Positions 1 to 13,200 of a stretch of DNA of 64,000 bases are shown piece after piece (position 1 is the first letter of the stretch; every line of letters begins with the position of its first letter). This stretch comes from Xiphophorus maculatus (Eukaryota > Chordata > Actinopteri > Cyprinodontiformes > Poeciliidae). The DNA is taken from positions 13,863,015-13,927,014 of the forward strand of contig NC_036461.1 of the NCBI RefSeq assembly GCF_002775205.1, read 5' to 3'. A program made the position numbers and the translations under genes. Below the pieces are notes generated by a model, which saw only the letters and a program-made list of their open reading frames with translations, searched no databases and was not told the origin of the DNA.

Positions 1-693
1 TACTTTTGCATATTTTTTACTAAAATGCAATGACATCAAATAATTTAATCTGTGATATAATTCTTCATAAATGCCACAAGAGGGCAATATGCACACATTT
101 TCATAGGTCAACAAGCTGTAATCATTGATTTTTTTTAAATTTATTTATTTTTTCATAAAAAAAACATTTCTAGATCTCTAAAACTTTACGCACGTTGACC
201 TAGAGTTGCCTCACTCTTAAGCTGCTTCTCTTCCATCTCTGTTGTTTGTGGAGTGATGGTATGCAAAGCCATTTACATAGATAAACAAATAACATAAATA
301 GAGAACGAATTCTTGAACATTTATGGTTTAATTGAAATGTATATGAAAGAAAAAACATCAAACATTTCTACATTTAAACAAAATCTTATTTTGCTGAAGA
401 CAGTAACCAGATCTTGATTATCCAGTTTTTTATTTATTTTTATTTTTTTACATAAAGAGATGACAAAAAAACCCCACTTCCATCTCAATTAATTAGATCT
501 TTTCAAATGTGTCTATTGAATTTATATAAAAAGAAAAAGACCTTTTCACAATAAAAAAAAAATCATTTGATTTAGTAGTTTTGCTATTATATTAAACATC
601 ATGTTTAACATGTTTCAGAATTTTCTTTAACATAGAAAGTCCTCCAGGATCAGTACTTCTGTGATTTTCCAATTTCTTCAAAACCTTCCATTC
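1..693. other. AT-rich non-coding stretch
   Basis: This stretch is AT-rich, with many A and T runs. I see no coding exon, RNA gene or recognisable mobile element in it. It may be 3' flanking or UTR sequence of the minus-strand reading frame that ends at about 697. Confidence 0.4.
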
Positions 694-696
694 ACC

Positions 697-1107
697 TTAA
701 GCAAGGTAATCAGATACACTCAGAGTGACAAAGGTGGTTGTAAAAGAAAAGAAGACTTCTGCAGGGATTTTTACTATTTCAAGTATTGGAATAAAATTAA
801 ACACAACTTCTGCAGCCAATAATGCAAACATTACTGCAAGTTGGCCCGCCACCCTAAGGATGAGTGCTCCAAACAGTGGACTGAAGACCAAACTTGTGCT
901 GCTGGAAGACATGGTATTGAGGAGAAAACTAACTAAAGATATCAAAACTAGATCAACCAGAAAAGAAATCCATGAACCTAGTATGAGAGTTAGCGTTGAA
1001 GATAAAACTGCACAAGTAATGTGGACCTCAAATGGCATTTTTATGTTGATGTCAGATGTAAGGTTTTCTGTTTGTGTCCTGCAGAATTTTCCTCTGGAAT
1101 CTGGAGC
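697..1107 (-). CDS. Unrecognised hydrophobic reading frame, possible terminal exon
   Basis: A minus-strand frame is open from an upstream stop near 1120 down to a TAA at 697. Its first ATG is at 1038 and gives 113 residues. The frame also stays open upstream of that ATG, and two AG dinucleotides there (in the contexts GCTCCAG and TCTGCAG) could be splice acceptors, so this may be the last exon of a longer gene. The product is strongly hydrophobic, with about three candidate membrane segments, a serine-rich linker (SSSS) and a C-terminus ending SVSDYLA. I do not recognise the family. No upstream partner exon could be identified. It could be a decayed gene fragment or chance, because the opposite strand is also open. 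Confidence 0.3.
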   Translation of the reverse strand, partial: APDSRGKFCRTQTENLTSDINIKMPFEVHITCAVLSSTLTLILGSWISFLVDLVLISLVSFLLNTMSSSSTSLVFSPLFGALILRVAGQLAVMFALLAAEVVFNFIPILEIVKIPAEVFFSFTTTFVTLSVSDYLA

Positions 1108-1353
1108 AAGGTAAACAAATCATGCAGGAGGTGGCTGAAGGTGGACAACAAGAAAGCTTTTGGAGAGTTTCTAAGACCTGATGTTGAGAGAAAAAACATA
1201 GTAATTGCTAGACTTTATCTATGAGAATGTTTAATATGGAGAAAATTATTTATTTTTCACTAAATCTATTTTTTTCCAGACTAAGGTAAGTTACCAAAAT
1301 ATATAACCCAAATATATATGTTGGATGACTAAGCAATTGATGTTTAGTCATCA

Positions 1354-1498
1354 ATTGTTCTATTGATAACTATCAATAGGTAGTTATTGATAGTTATCAA
1401 TAACAATCTATTGATAGTTAACTATTGATAACTATTGATAGTTATCAATAGTTCTATTGATAACTAATAGTTCTATTGATAACTATCAATAGAACAAT
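1354..1498. repeat. Nested palindromic array of TATTGATA/TATCAATA
   Basis: About 145 bp is built almost entirely from TATTGATA and its complement TATCAATA. The outer arms, 1354-1379 and 1473-1498, are 26-bp inverted copies that differ only at the central dinucleotide, and smaller hairpins nest inside. Just upstream, GATGACTAA and TTAGTCATC form a further short stem. It could be a small foldback element or a replication-slippage product. No transposase or clear target duplication is visible. Confidence 0.7.
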
Positions 1499-3908
1499 GA
1501 CCTGCAACAGAATGGCTGATATAAATAATTGTGGTTACCCAAGTACAGATGTGCATAAATATCTAAACATCTCATTAAGGTGAATAAATGCAGTAATATG
1601 AGGCACATTCCCTTAAAAAATTTACAAATTTAAGTTATTGCTTCTAAAATGGGTACTTCAATGTATTGAAATATGGCATTAACTACATTTTTCCCTTCAC
1701 TGTATATTTTTATGCCATAGGTGGCACTGTAGAATGTCAATTAAGAAGCTGCTAACATTTTAAATTTACTTGAGGGATAAATATGTGTGAAGGTTAATAG
1801 TTTTGTGTGTCTTTTGTCAGTTCTGTAATGGACTCACCAAAACTGCCTCAGTTTCTTCTCATTTGGAGTAGCAGGATTGTTCCTGGTATCCAATCAGCCC
1901 TAAACATGATATGAAGAAAATATCAGAAGATATGTTTGATGCACATCAGGCTGTTTATCTGCCTTAGGTATCTTTGCTCTTTAAATTGTTCTGCAGATTT
2001 TGTTCTTTTGTCCATACCTTGTGCAAAGCAGTTTAATATTTCTTGAAAACATATGAATGAATCCCTTTTTATCGAAAACAAGATAAACATTAGAACAAAG
2101 GTTGTCTGAGAAAATAAGGGTAATAATGGTGTTTGGAGTTAAATATGGGTCTCACTTCAGGCAAACTACAGTACAGGTCAGCAATTTGAATATTGTGAAA
2201 AAATTCTGTATTTTTCCTCACTTCAGAAAATGAAACTCATTTCTCCGTTGTGACAGGGATTGACTAGCCTTGAGACAATAAAAATCCATTAAAGAATTTG
2301 GGAGAGCTGAACAAGTCAGAAGCATCTATTGCATTTCATTTGGAAATCAATGTCCAAGAGTCCAGAGGGAGAGTAGAGAGTCACAAAATCAATGTTGATT
2401 AAAGACCGGTGTGAAGTTTTCACAATTAGAGAATATTTTGAAGTGCCATTTCATCTGATGGAGTTAGGTCACTGCATTTTCTGAATTCTACAGTCAATTC
2501 CTCTTTCCTTTAATATTCTAATTAGCAGACATCAAATTTCATTAGCTGGAAGCCATAATCATAAAATTTTCAAGAGGCTACAAATACTTCACTCTTTGTG
2601 TAATTGATCTATATATTACTTTCACTTTCTGAAATGAGTGACAAAATAAAATCACATTTCTTATAGAATGATGTGTACAATCAATCAGTTGCGGAATCCC
2701 AATAACAATGAAACATTTATTAAAATTATATTTACATACCTGATTAAAGATGCAAAAGGTGTTTCAAAACAGTGATCAACGGCGCCGATTGTCTCTTTTT
2801 TTCCTGTTTAGATTCACACTGTTTGTTGACCAGCAGCCACCTCCATCCTGTAAGTAGCAACGTTTAGTCTGACTTGAGACTAAAAATATAAAACATGGAC
2901 AACTGTAATCTGTCTGTTTTTATCTTTTAAATCACAGCTGAATGTGGTTTGTCAACACAAACTGTCTGGTGACTAATAGCTGCAGCGATGTCAGGTATTT
3001 CTGTTCTTTGTTTCTTCAAAGAACCAATGTGGCTTATATAAAAAGCTTGGTCTTCTTATATAGAAAAGATTTTTGAACAAGGCTTTTTTTATGCAAAACA
3101 ATTTCTGTTTTATGAATGATATCTCTCTGACCAATTATTCAGCTTAATTTAAAAGGGAATTATTTAAATGCCAGTCGGTAATCTCAGGCTTTAACATAAA
3201 AATAAGTCAAGTTAGCCATTAAAGAGACATTTTATTCTTGAATTAAACCAAAATGGTCAGCTGAGGAGAAGCTAAAAATCAAGATGACATCTAGTGACGC
3301 ATGTGTTTTGCTTTGGAAATGATTAGTCATGAAGCAGAATGACATCAACAAATTCTTAAAATGTTATGGACACATTATGCAAGCATTTGTGATCAAATCA
3401 GTTTCTTTTTATGTTCCATGTAGCCTGTTCTTTACTACATCGTTCTTTACTATATCGTATTTATTAGTACGATAAAATAATGGGATACCCAGGTTTTCTT
3501 TTTGTTTCAATCAAAGGTTAACATAAACAAAACTTAGGGATGGTTAGAAATAATATAGTGTTCAAGAACACAGGGAAATATCTGCAACAGGTGGGACACC
3601 AACTGCTGAGAACCAGACTTTGTTTTAGGGAATTCACTTCTCTTTTTGACTAAATAGAAATGGGTCTCATTTTCATTTTTCTATTTTATGCCTGGAATTT
3701 ATGTCAGCATGCAAAAATTGAAAAAAAAAGTCATTTAAAATAAGCTCAATCTTAATTTGGTTTGGCTTGAATGAATGGCTGAGTGGCTTATTTCTACAAT
3801 TACATTAAATCAAGAGTAAAGGACATGCCTGTAGAGATGTGTAGAATGATAGGATTCATTTTAAGGCTTTAATATAAAAAGAAAAACAGCTGACAGAAAA
3901 TTGGCAAG
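1499..3908. other. Intergenic, nothing recognised
   Basis: This spacer is AT-rich and non-coding. I see no exon with splice signals, no RNA gene and no clear mobile element. Confidence 0.4.
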
Positions 3909-4571
3909 TGTAACCCAGGGTAAAAACTGCCTTAGTCCCACCTTTGCTACCTCATTGGTTAGAGTGACAGTCAGTCACACAGTGCAATCAGCCAATCACT
4001 GCACCTGAAGTAGGTTTTTCAGGCCTGCTCCAGCTTTCCCAATCAGCTGTGAGAGGGAGAGCTGGAGACAAAGATCTGAATATCCATGAAGCTGCCATGC
4101 ACTGATCTTTAAAAGGAATTGGCCAGGTGATTTCCCCTTTTTGGGGTTAAAGGATGGCGAGCTTCTAAGATCTGGCTGGAGCCAGGAGAACCGAATTTCA
4201 CTCCATACTGGTCTGGTTTGATGGTCCATGAACTTTCCCCTCCTTCTCATTACACAGACACACTACCCATTATTCACCCTTTCCATCAGAGCTGAATTGC
4301 GCTTGGACATTTTCCCTTAAAGTTTCTGGATAAACAAACTATGGACTTTTAAATGTGTGTCGGTCAGACACTGTGTTGACCAAGCGGGGAAAAGTGAAGG
4401 ACTCTGTGCACATTAGAACATCAACTGCAGTATTGTGTATATATTTATTGTATTTTGGTTTCCATGTATGTTTTGTGTTTTGTATTGTTTATTTAATTTT
4501 CTTCTTTAAAAAAAATACATAGTATTGAAAACAGTTACTCTCTTGTATTGTTTTATTGATTTCTGACGACA
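3909..4571 (+). repeat. Possible LTR-like or other dispersed repeat
   Basis: The segment starts TGTAACCC and is richer in GC than its surroundings. It contains a TTTAAAAG box, followed by a tract ending in T-rich and AATACA-type sequence. The texture resembles an LTR with promoter and polyadenylation parts. I could not find convincing target-site duplications and the right end is a guess, so the call rests on texture only. Confidence 0.25.
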
Positions 4572-4919
4572 GCTCCAGCAGACGAATTTAGTTTTCTGAT
4601 GTCAGAAGCTATCTAGTCCTTCAGTGCATTAAGTACTGCTACATTATAAACATCAAATAGTGCTACACAAGCAACTTTGTTTGATATCATCCAGTATGAC
4701 ACAAATATTTATGAATCAGAATCATGTTTTATTAAATTAGTTCAACATGTTAGCACCATCATTAGTCCAGGTCATGATTGTTTCATACAATATCTGTCAA
4801 GTTTTTGGATTAAAAAAACTGCTTATATTTTAACTGAAATAAAACTCAATGGGTGTCCAGTTTGTTTACTTGTTACTTCATATTAAGTCATGTTCTAGAT
4901 TCAAACTGTAACCATGTAG

Positions 4920-4949
4920 TTTCCCATAGTTTCTGGAAACTATGGGAAA
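4920..4949. repeat. Perfect 14-bp hairpin
   Basis: TTTCCCATAGTTTC at 4920-4933 and its exact complement at 4936-4949 are separated by only two bases. Confidence 0.85.
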
Positions 4950-6252
4950 ATTGTCTGCATATTTTTGTAAAAACTTTAAAAACTATAAGGACATTTGAGG
5001 TCAGTGAATACAACTTTTTATTATGACAAAAGAAACTAATGCTCAGACCATAGTAAGGATCACCACTGTGAAACCCATATAATCTACAAAGTGGACTAAA
5101 GAACTCATGTTAAGTACAAAAATGCAACAATAAATTTTATAAAGTAAGATAATGAAACGTTAGGCTGCGTTAAACAAACATAATAAACTGTTAAAAAAAC
5201 ATTCATGGTATTGTTAGCTGCAATAACGCAAATCAGATATGGTGTGAAATATAACTACAGATAATTAAAGACATTCAGAATGTAAACATCATTAATGTTC
5301 AGTTAGTTAATTGAGAAACACACATTTAGGTTTGTAGCGTCTGTAGACCGAAAGAGGAAAAAATAAGCTCATGTATGACACTGATAGTTTTTACTAAACA
5401 GAAATTAGACAAAGAATAAACACTGTTTTGCTAAAATAATTAGAGGTAAAGACAAATTAATCTTCCAAGTAATGTAAACGTCAGTTGAAATGACAAATCA
5501 GATTTTATTATGTAATTGAAGCAGCTTTTAAAGAGAGACTGTTTGAAAAAGTCTGGAAAACAGTGGAATGTCCTTTTGATATATTCCAAGGACATAAGCC
5601 TAATAATGATTATAAAGTGATGTGATTTTATGTTAATCTGTATCAGATAGTAAAAGCTGCTGCCTCCACTTGTCACAACACCTCTTGGTTTTTCCACTCA
5701 TGAATAGAATTAAAAAAACGTTCTTGATCCAAATAGCAAAAAGGTTCTAAGTTCAGGTTAAATTGTACTTGTGGTTTTTAAGCTTGATCTAAAATGCAGA
5801 ACTTTTTTTTTCTTTTAGAAATTTAACAAAAATGCCAAGATTCACAACACATGGTTTCGGGAACTGGCGTATTAACTGAATACTCCTCCAAGCCCCCCGT
5901 TCCACTCACACTTCCCTGCTGTCAAACTGTGACATCTGCTGCACTCCTCCTGAGCATCCTGCCAAGACCACAGGAGGGTTACGAAAAGAGCTACTGATTT
6001 TGAAATGGAATTGATCTAAGTACAAATGCCAGAAAGCTATTTTCTCTGTTAGATCCTACAGATTTTAAGACCTGACTACTTCTCAGGCAGGTTCAGAGTT
6101 AAAAAATTGTTCTCAAATGTCCAGAAAAAACACTAATTGTTTTTGGATAAATATGGAATTTTGTGATTGTATAGGAGCCTGAGTTATTGGTACACATTTG
6201 GGTTTGCAGAGAAGGACTTTCTTCATCTTGCAGTTCAGTTTTCCTGTGTCCA
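4950..6252. other. Intergenic, 3' side of MOCS1
   Basis: No coding exon is recognised. The part next to 6252 should include the 3' UTR of the minus-strand MOCS1 gene. I see no AATAAA on the minus strand within the first 250 bases after the stop, so the polyadenylation site was not placed. Confidence 0.4.
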
Positions 6253-7244
6253 TTAATGGTGAAAGTCTCTCTTCCCGCCCGTCTTGCTGAGCAGTTTCAC
6301 ATCCATGATGACAATGTCGTGGCTCACAGCCTTACACATATCGTAGACCGTAAGCGCTGCCACAGAGGCAGCCGTCAGCGCCTCCATCTCCACCCCCGTC
6401 CTGCCCGTGGTGTGACAGGTTGCAGTGATAATAACAGAGCAGTGCAGCTCATCCAGTTGAAATGAAATGGAGGCGTGATCCAGTGGGAGCGGGTGGCAAA
6501 GAGGGATGAGGGTAGAGGTCTGTTTTGATGCCATGATGCCGGCCAGCTGAGCCACAGTTAAAGCATCACCTTTGGCCAGCTGGTTATCCCGGAGGAGGCG
6601 GAAAGCGACGGCGCCCAGGATGACGGTGGCACCGGCTGTGGCTGTTCGATGCGTGGCAAGCTTCCCCCCAACGTCCACCATTGTTGCTCGGCCCTGGGCG
6701 TCTGTGTGCGTCAGCTGGGGTTTAGCGCTACTGGGACTGTCTAAGGCTGATGGGGTCTTATGCGTGTGGTCTTCACCAGAACTTTGACTATGAAACAACC
6801 TGAAGCTTAGATTTTTCTGATTCATTTTGGCGTTCAGTGTGCAAAAAGCAGAAAGGGACTGACTCCTTGGGTTGTTAGGAACACTGGATTGTGCGTACCT
6901 GAGGGGGTCTTCATTAATGAAGCTCACATTTGTGCGTTTCTTAGTGTGACGGCTGGTGAAAATGAGATCGTAATCATAGTCTGAGGAGTGAAGCGGCGTC
7001 ACATCGTGGCACTTCTCTTTGCTAATATGGGTCTTAATGAGTGAACCGCCACTCACTGAGGTCTTAAAGCAGCAACTAAAGGCTGTCTGTGTTGAAGCAG
7101 TGCATCCAGGAAGGCACAGAAACTCCTTACAAGACTCATCAGAAGACGCAGTCAAATAAAAGAACGGGCCAAGTTTTAGCTCAATAAAGATGAATGAAGC
7201 CCTTTGTCGGTTTTCTGGCCTTGTGAGAAACATCTCAGAGAAAT
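6253..7244 (-). CDS. MOCS1: MOCS1B exon, MoaC-like cyclic pyranopterin monophosphate synthase domain
   Basis: This 992-nt final coding exon encodes a variable linker of about 175 residues followed by a MoaC domain. Signature blocks visible in order are MVDVGGK, the KGD lysine, [18 protein letters not shown], the YDMCKA Asp/Lys pair and LLSKTGGKR. These match the bacterial MoaC active-site blocks. The acceptor at 7245 (GTGACAG) keeps frame with exon 10 (phase 1). If the 111-nt intron were retained, an in-frame ATG at 7269-7267 would precede this ORF, giving the bicistronic arrangement described for vertebrate MOCS1. The linker is longer than in human, so the fusion is 725 residues against about 636. 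Confidence 0.93.
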
Positions 7245-10200
7245 CTGTCACACCAAAAACAGAAAACATATGAAAGACAAGTTTTAAACAGAATAATTCA
7301 TGAGCAAAAAAGCGAAAGAACACAAAAACTGATTACGTACAGCTGAGTCACCCACCAATGAGGACCATAGGTCTGTTCTTCATCTGAGAGATAGTGAACA
7401 TGCCTGAAGAAAAAAAAACAAATCTATTACTTCCTAGATAAATGTATTAACTGGTAACTACCACACAACGCTGACTGGGTGTTGACCTGCATGTTGCTTT
7501 TTCTTCCTGCCCACAGCAGCCCCGATAATTCGCAGCAGCTCCTCATCAGACGCTCCAGAACGGAGAATATCTCTGAGGGAAACTTCAGAGTTACCGAACA
7601 AACACACCTGAGAATCAAACAGGAGAGCAAATCAAAAACAAGAACATATAGTCTTAATCTTAGCCATGACTTCTGGCTTTTAGTTTATGCATTTTATGAA
7701 AGACATGTTATAATGTCTGAGAAAATTTGATGAAGTCAACTTTTACCTTGAGGTTTCCATCTGCAGTGATGCGCAAACGGTTACAGGAGCCACAGAAATT
7801 GTCTGACATGGAAGTAATGAAGCCCAGTTGACCTTTGAAACCAGGAACTTTAAAAGTCTGAAAGCAGAAAGAAGTGTTGAAAAGAATTTAGGGAAAAAAT
7901 TTAGTGATTATGTAATAAAACTGTCATAGTTCAAATGGACAGTTTGTGTACTTTTTCCTCAGCTCTGCTCCTGAACATTACAGACTTAAGAATCCAATGA
8001 GAGTACTCAAAGGACTCTTAAGTCTGTAAGACTGATCAGTAGCATAAATTGTAAACCCCTTAGGTTTAATTTACACAAGCAAAACAAAATGAAAACAGCA
8101 GTTTTCTTTCAGTTGGGTTGGAAAGAGAGTTGATAGCCTATAGTCCCAATCTATAGGCTATCATTAGTATTAAATTTTTGTATCATTTCCCTTATAGACT
8201 ATTTTGTGTATAATTGTTAAATGGAACTATATATAAAATCTCAATAATATACATTAAAGTTTGTTGTTGTATCATCACACAATTTAAAAACGTTTAAGAA
8301 GTGTGAAAACCTTTGTAGTATATAAAAATTATGTTCCATCAGAAGTGGAGAACCTGACCTTGGCAGTGTCAGCAGGTCCAGACTGAAGCCTTTCCAGATT
8401 GGGCCACTGCTGTCTGATCTGGTCCAGCATCTCCTGGTAACTCACCATCTTCTTAAAGTTCCACTTGTTTCCTGCAGAGACCAGAGGAAGTCATGCTGAA
8501 TTTGTTCAATGGGTTTGTGCTTAAAAAAATATCTACAACAAAAGTCATTTTGTGAGAAGAAAATACTCACCATCGAATGGCATGTACTCAATGAAGCGAA
8601 CCTCCAGAGGCTTCTTCTCTGTGAGTTGCACAAAATCTAAGAGCTCATCCTCATTCAGGCCTCTCATCACCACACAGTTGATCTGTAGATGGCAGCACAT
8701 AACAATAGACCAAGGTTATATAACCATAAAAATGTTAAATACAAGGCCTCAAAGTGGGAGGACATTTTTTCAGCACGGTAAAAAGAGGATGAAAGGTCTG
8801 TAATCAACTGTTTGACATGTTGACAATAGATTGGGAGGATTTAGTCTAACTGCAGTTCTCTGATCAGGCAGTAGATGTCACTCTAATTAAGTTTTTAAGA
8901 TGACTAAAGTCTTGAAAGCTACCCAGTTTGGTTTAAGCATTTTAATTACTCATCTGTCTGTAGACTAGTTACGTTTAGGCCAGTAACTGATATATGATGA
9001 TCAATACACATCTGCCAAGTGCAAAATTCAAAATTCACTTGCTTTTCACACTTTAATGAATGGCTATAAGAAGTGGGTCACTGTGTCACGCAATATTTAT
9101 AATCCAGTGAAACAAAGTCGTAGGAAGCTGAATGTTCCTAGATCCCCCGATGAAGTAAAAATGATAAAAATGCTTCAGTTTTATTTTATATAAATTGTCA
9201 TCAGTACAAATAATTATGGCACCAGTTATGTTCTCACAATTATTTCTAACTGCGAGATAACTTAACTAAAAAAAAACCCACTTTTCAGTATTATTATATG
9301 TTTCTTTGGTAAAAGTGGAATTTTCTGAAGCTTTTTATACATATTTACAAGAAGTGTGACATGTATGATTATTCCTTAAGTTTGAGACATACCTTGACTG
9401 GATTGTAGCCTAATTCAACCGCTTTGTCAATGCTCTCCATGACTTTATGAAAACCTGAGGAAAAAGAAGAAGCCAGTTAAGGGCATTGTGAATAAAGACG
9501 TTACTGAAATCAACACAAAAATAAATAATAAGTAATACTTCCTACAATGTATTCTACTTCAGCTTTAAAGGCTTTCTTTGTTCATAACTTAAACTGTAAA
9601 GACATCAGCATCCAATCCCTCTGCAGTAGTCAGAGCTTTGTGACAGTCAACTATAGAGAATAGGATCATTTGTTTCTATGAAAATAAGACAAATCCAGGG
9701 AGCTGCAGGTAATCTTCTCTGTGGGAGGTGGATTAATTGATCTACAACAATGGAAATTAAATATCACATTTATTGTTCTACTAATCTCAAACTTTAAGAT
9801 TATTTTCAGTTTGCAATTTTCAGCAACTAATCTCAAAATAAACAAACAACACTGTCTCCATGTTCTGTTTTTTTTCTCCCGTTTCATTTCCTAATCTCAT
9901 TCGGTCCATCTGTCCCTGCCTTTCTGAAGCCAACCAGTCAAAGCTCTGGCCTGCTGCTACCTCTAGGCTGACTGCCTGGGGCTTACGGACTCGTCCTGGA
10001 ACCTGCTGGGGTTTATCAACAAAACACACTGATTCTGTCTTTTAGCAGTTTTGTAACTCAGGATAGAAAAGGATCTGCCTGAATGAATCCCCAAATGTAC
10101 TTTGTCATCAGACACAGAGAGTCGGCTGGTTAAGGACATAAAAACAAAGAGCGGCATCAGTCTCCATAACAACCAGTTGTCTCTAGTCAATATCACTCCC

Positions 10201-13200
10201 AAAAATCTCTTTTATTAGATGAGACCAAGATTGAAGGTTTCTGGCATGTGGATCTGGCATGTAGGATGAATATGAATCTGTGGAAAAGTTCCTCATCCCA
10301 AATGCCAAGTATGGTGGAGGATCTGTGATGCTGTGGGCCTGATTCTCTACCTCAGGTTTTATTTAAAATATCCCTTTCTCTGTTTACACCAACCGTGTTA
10401 AGTTTCACAGGAGAGAAGTAAGAGCTGTTCTATGAGTAAAAGAGAGATGAACGAAGTATTAATAGCACTGATGCCAATAATAATGGAAAAGAAAATTCTG
10501 CAAATAAACAACAGTTTATTTTACCATGTGTTTGCTAAGGGTCTCTGGGTGCACTTCAACAGTCATTACAGGTTAAATCTTTATCCTCACCTTTTCGCCT
10601 GACTACGAACTCAAATTTTGCTGGAACCAAAGAGTCGAGGCTGATGTTTATCAGGTCCAGTCCAGCATCTTTCAGCTTTGGCAAAAGTCGGGATAAGTTA
10701 ATGCCATTGGTTGTAACTGCAACAGTTTTCAGACCCACTAGCTTTTTCAGTTCAGCTGCAGAATAAAAAAGCAAAAGAGAAAGATGAAAGAGTGAAGAAA
10801 AATGTATTCTATAAACCAAACCAAAAAAACAAATCTTTGTGGTTTAATCTCAAACCACAAATAATTGTCATATCTTTAATGCCTCTTGAAAAAAAGCATA
10901 GGATTTAAATTTAAACTGCTCTCCAAAACACATTACTCAGCATTACTCAGCATTTTGTAGGACTTCATTCTACAAAACACTACAGAGCTCACAAAATATT
11001 CATAACTTATTACTGTTGCAATTGAAATAATGATTTTGAGAAATTGTAATAAAGTAATGACATCTACTTGTTTTACACTTAGGTTTCTGCTTTGCGACAA
11101 GACAGCTTTGGATGACACTGACAGTAGAATGGCCTGTGGTTCTAACTTAAATACATCAACCATTAAATTTAATTCAAAAGCAGCAAAAACCTTGCATAGA
11201 TTGATGATATAAGTCTCTCTGAAGAGTCTCAAACTGATTGTTTTTGAGACTCCTGGCTCTTTCTTTCATATTTTATAATCTGTGCTTATAATTTTTAACT
11301 AAGTATCTGTTAAAAAAAACACAATTAAAGGCAAAAATATAATGTTCTACAGAAAAACAGTGGACTAAAAGGTTAATTTTAATTTTCCACTGGATTAGAG
11401 CTTAAAAAGAGTCACCTGACATTCCACTGGTCATGTGACCCATGACACTGCAGTAAGTTTATCTTTATGCTGCAGCCCTTAGTCCTCTTTATGTGATTGT
11501 GTTGTTAACAGTATAAAGGCGGCTCACAGAGCAGAGGTTGAAAAGGTTCATTTCCAAATGAGGCTGTAAAATTAAAGCAAAGATAATCGGTCATTAAACT
11601 GAACCAACAGTTGCAATGTGACAATTACCTTCACTTCCACAAACTTTTGCTTCAACCTGAAGGAATGCAGCAAAAATCTGTTTAGTTCTGGTGCAGTCAG
11701 CTGTGCTGGCACATGAGCCACCGTCTGAGAGGACGGTTACAACATCCATCTGATCATTCAGGAAGCTATATAAACAAGCCTGTGTTCAGCAGAAGCTTTC
11801 AGAGTTATCAGTGAGAGAAACAAAAAAGGTCTCTTCAAAGGAATGAGTGTACTACTTGAGAAATAATTCATTCAGATCACTAAAATAAGTTTAACTGTAA
11901 AAACAAATCTAAGCATAGTTTCGGGGCATTTTGGAGAAGAAGGGCATCTTGTACTTTAATCTTCCTGCTGCTAAGCCTTGAGCTTGTTATCTCGGTAGGA
12001 GGAACATTTATGAGTGTGTTGTCTATTGTTCATTCTTTTGATCTGACAACGATCATGGTTTCATAAATATTGTTTATAATTAATAAATATGAGCACAAAG
12101 GAGTCACAAAGAGAAGTCTTCTGTTCATTCTTGCTTATAGCGTCTGGCATCCTAAGGCCCCATCTTTGTATTGTGCTCATTTTGACATATTACATTCAAA
12201 TGTTTCATTGAATTTCATTGGGATTTTATCTGACAAACCAACCAAACTTAGTGCTTTAATGTTAAGTAGGTAGGAAAATGTTACATTCATCTACTTAAAA
12301 TGTGGTGTGTATTTTTATCCTATCAGTTTTTTTCACTTCACAATTATGCAGTAAGTTGTTAGTTTAGCACATAAAAATCTAAATAAAACACTATTACATT
12401 TGTGACTGTAACGACAACAAAGTGTGAACATGTTCAAGGTCCATAAGTGTTTCTTACCAATGATATCCAGAACATCGGGTCTGATGAGAGGCTCCCCGCC
12501 AGTGAGTCGGATTTTATCCACTCCCTCTCGGACAAAGAGCTGAGCGAGGGTTAGCACCTCTGAGGTGGAGAGCAGCTGGCCCCGCGGCGTGAGCTTCACT
12601 CCCTCCTCTGGCATGCAATACTGACCTGAGCGACAGGAACATCCAACATGCAAGCTAAATAAAAACACGTCATTATAGACACAAAACATGAAGGAGGATA
12701 AAAAAAACAATACAGTAATGGGTGTCGTGAAGTACTAGGATGAGCTTAAAAGTCAAAGTTTTGTAAAATGAACATCATTTATTAGACAGACCATTTTAAT
12801 GCTAAGATTAGTCAAAAATCTAAATTTGCGCAAACTCCATAATCAAAATAATTTCACTATTTGAAAGCAAACAGTGTGAGAAAAATTTTAACCCTTTAAA
12901 TGTAGTCCTACAAAAAAATATAACTTGCTCACGACTTTTCTGATAACCCATTCTTGTACTACAAAGATTTGCTTATTCATCCATCTAATACACGCTTTTT
13001 GTTGAGTAAAACAGATTTTATCTAAATAGGTTTGTTTAGCAAACTGACTATTTCAGTTTGTTGCTTTCATTTAAAGCAATAGTTAGGAATATATTTCTTT
13101 TAAGATAGAACCAAAACATTATTGACATATTTTGTTCCAAGCACAGTGGACCTAAATACTTAATGAAAAAAAAAACACTAAGATCCATTTAATACTTGGA

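Noticed and set aside
725..1114. Plus-strand 129-codon frame opposite the hydrophobic frame
   Set aside because: It starts at GTG rather than ATG, lacks any family feature, and mirrors the minus-strand frame, which looks more protein-like.
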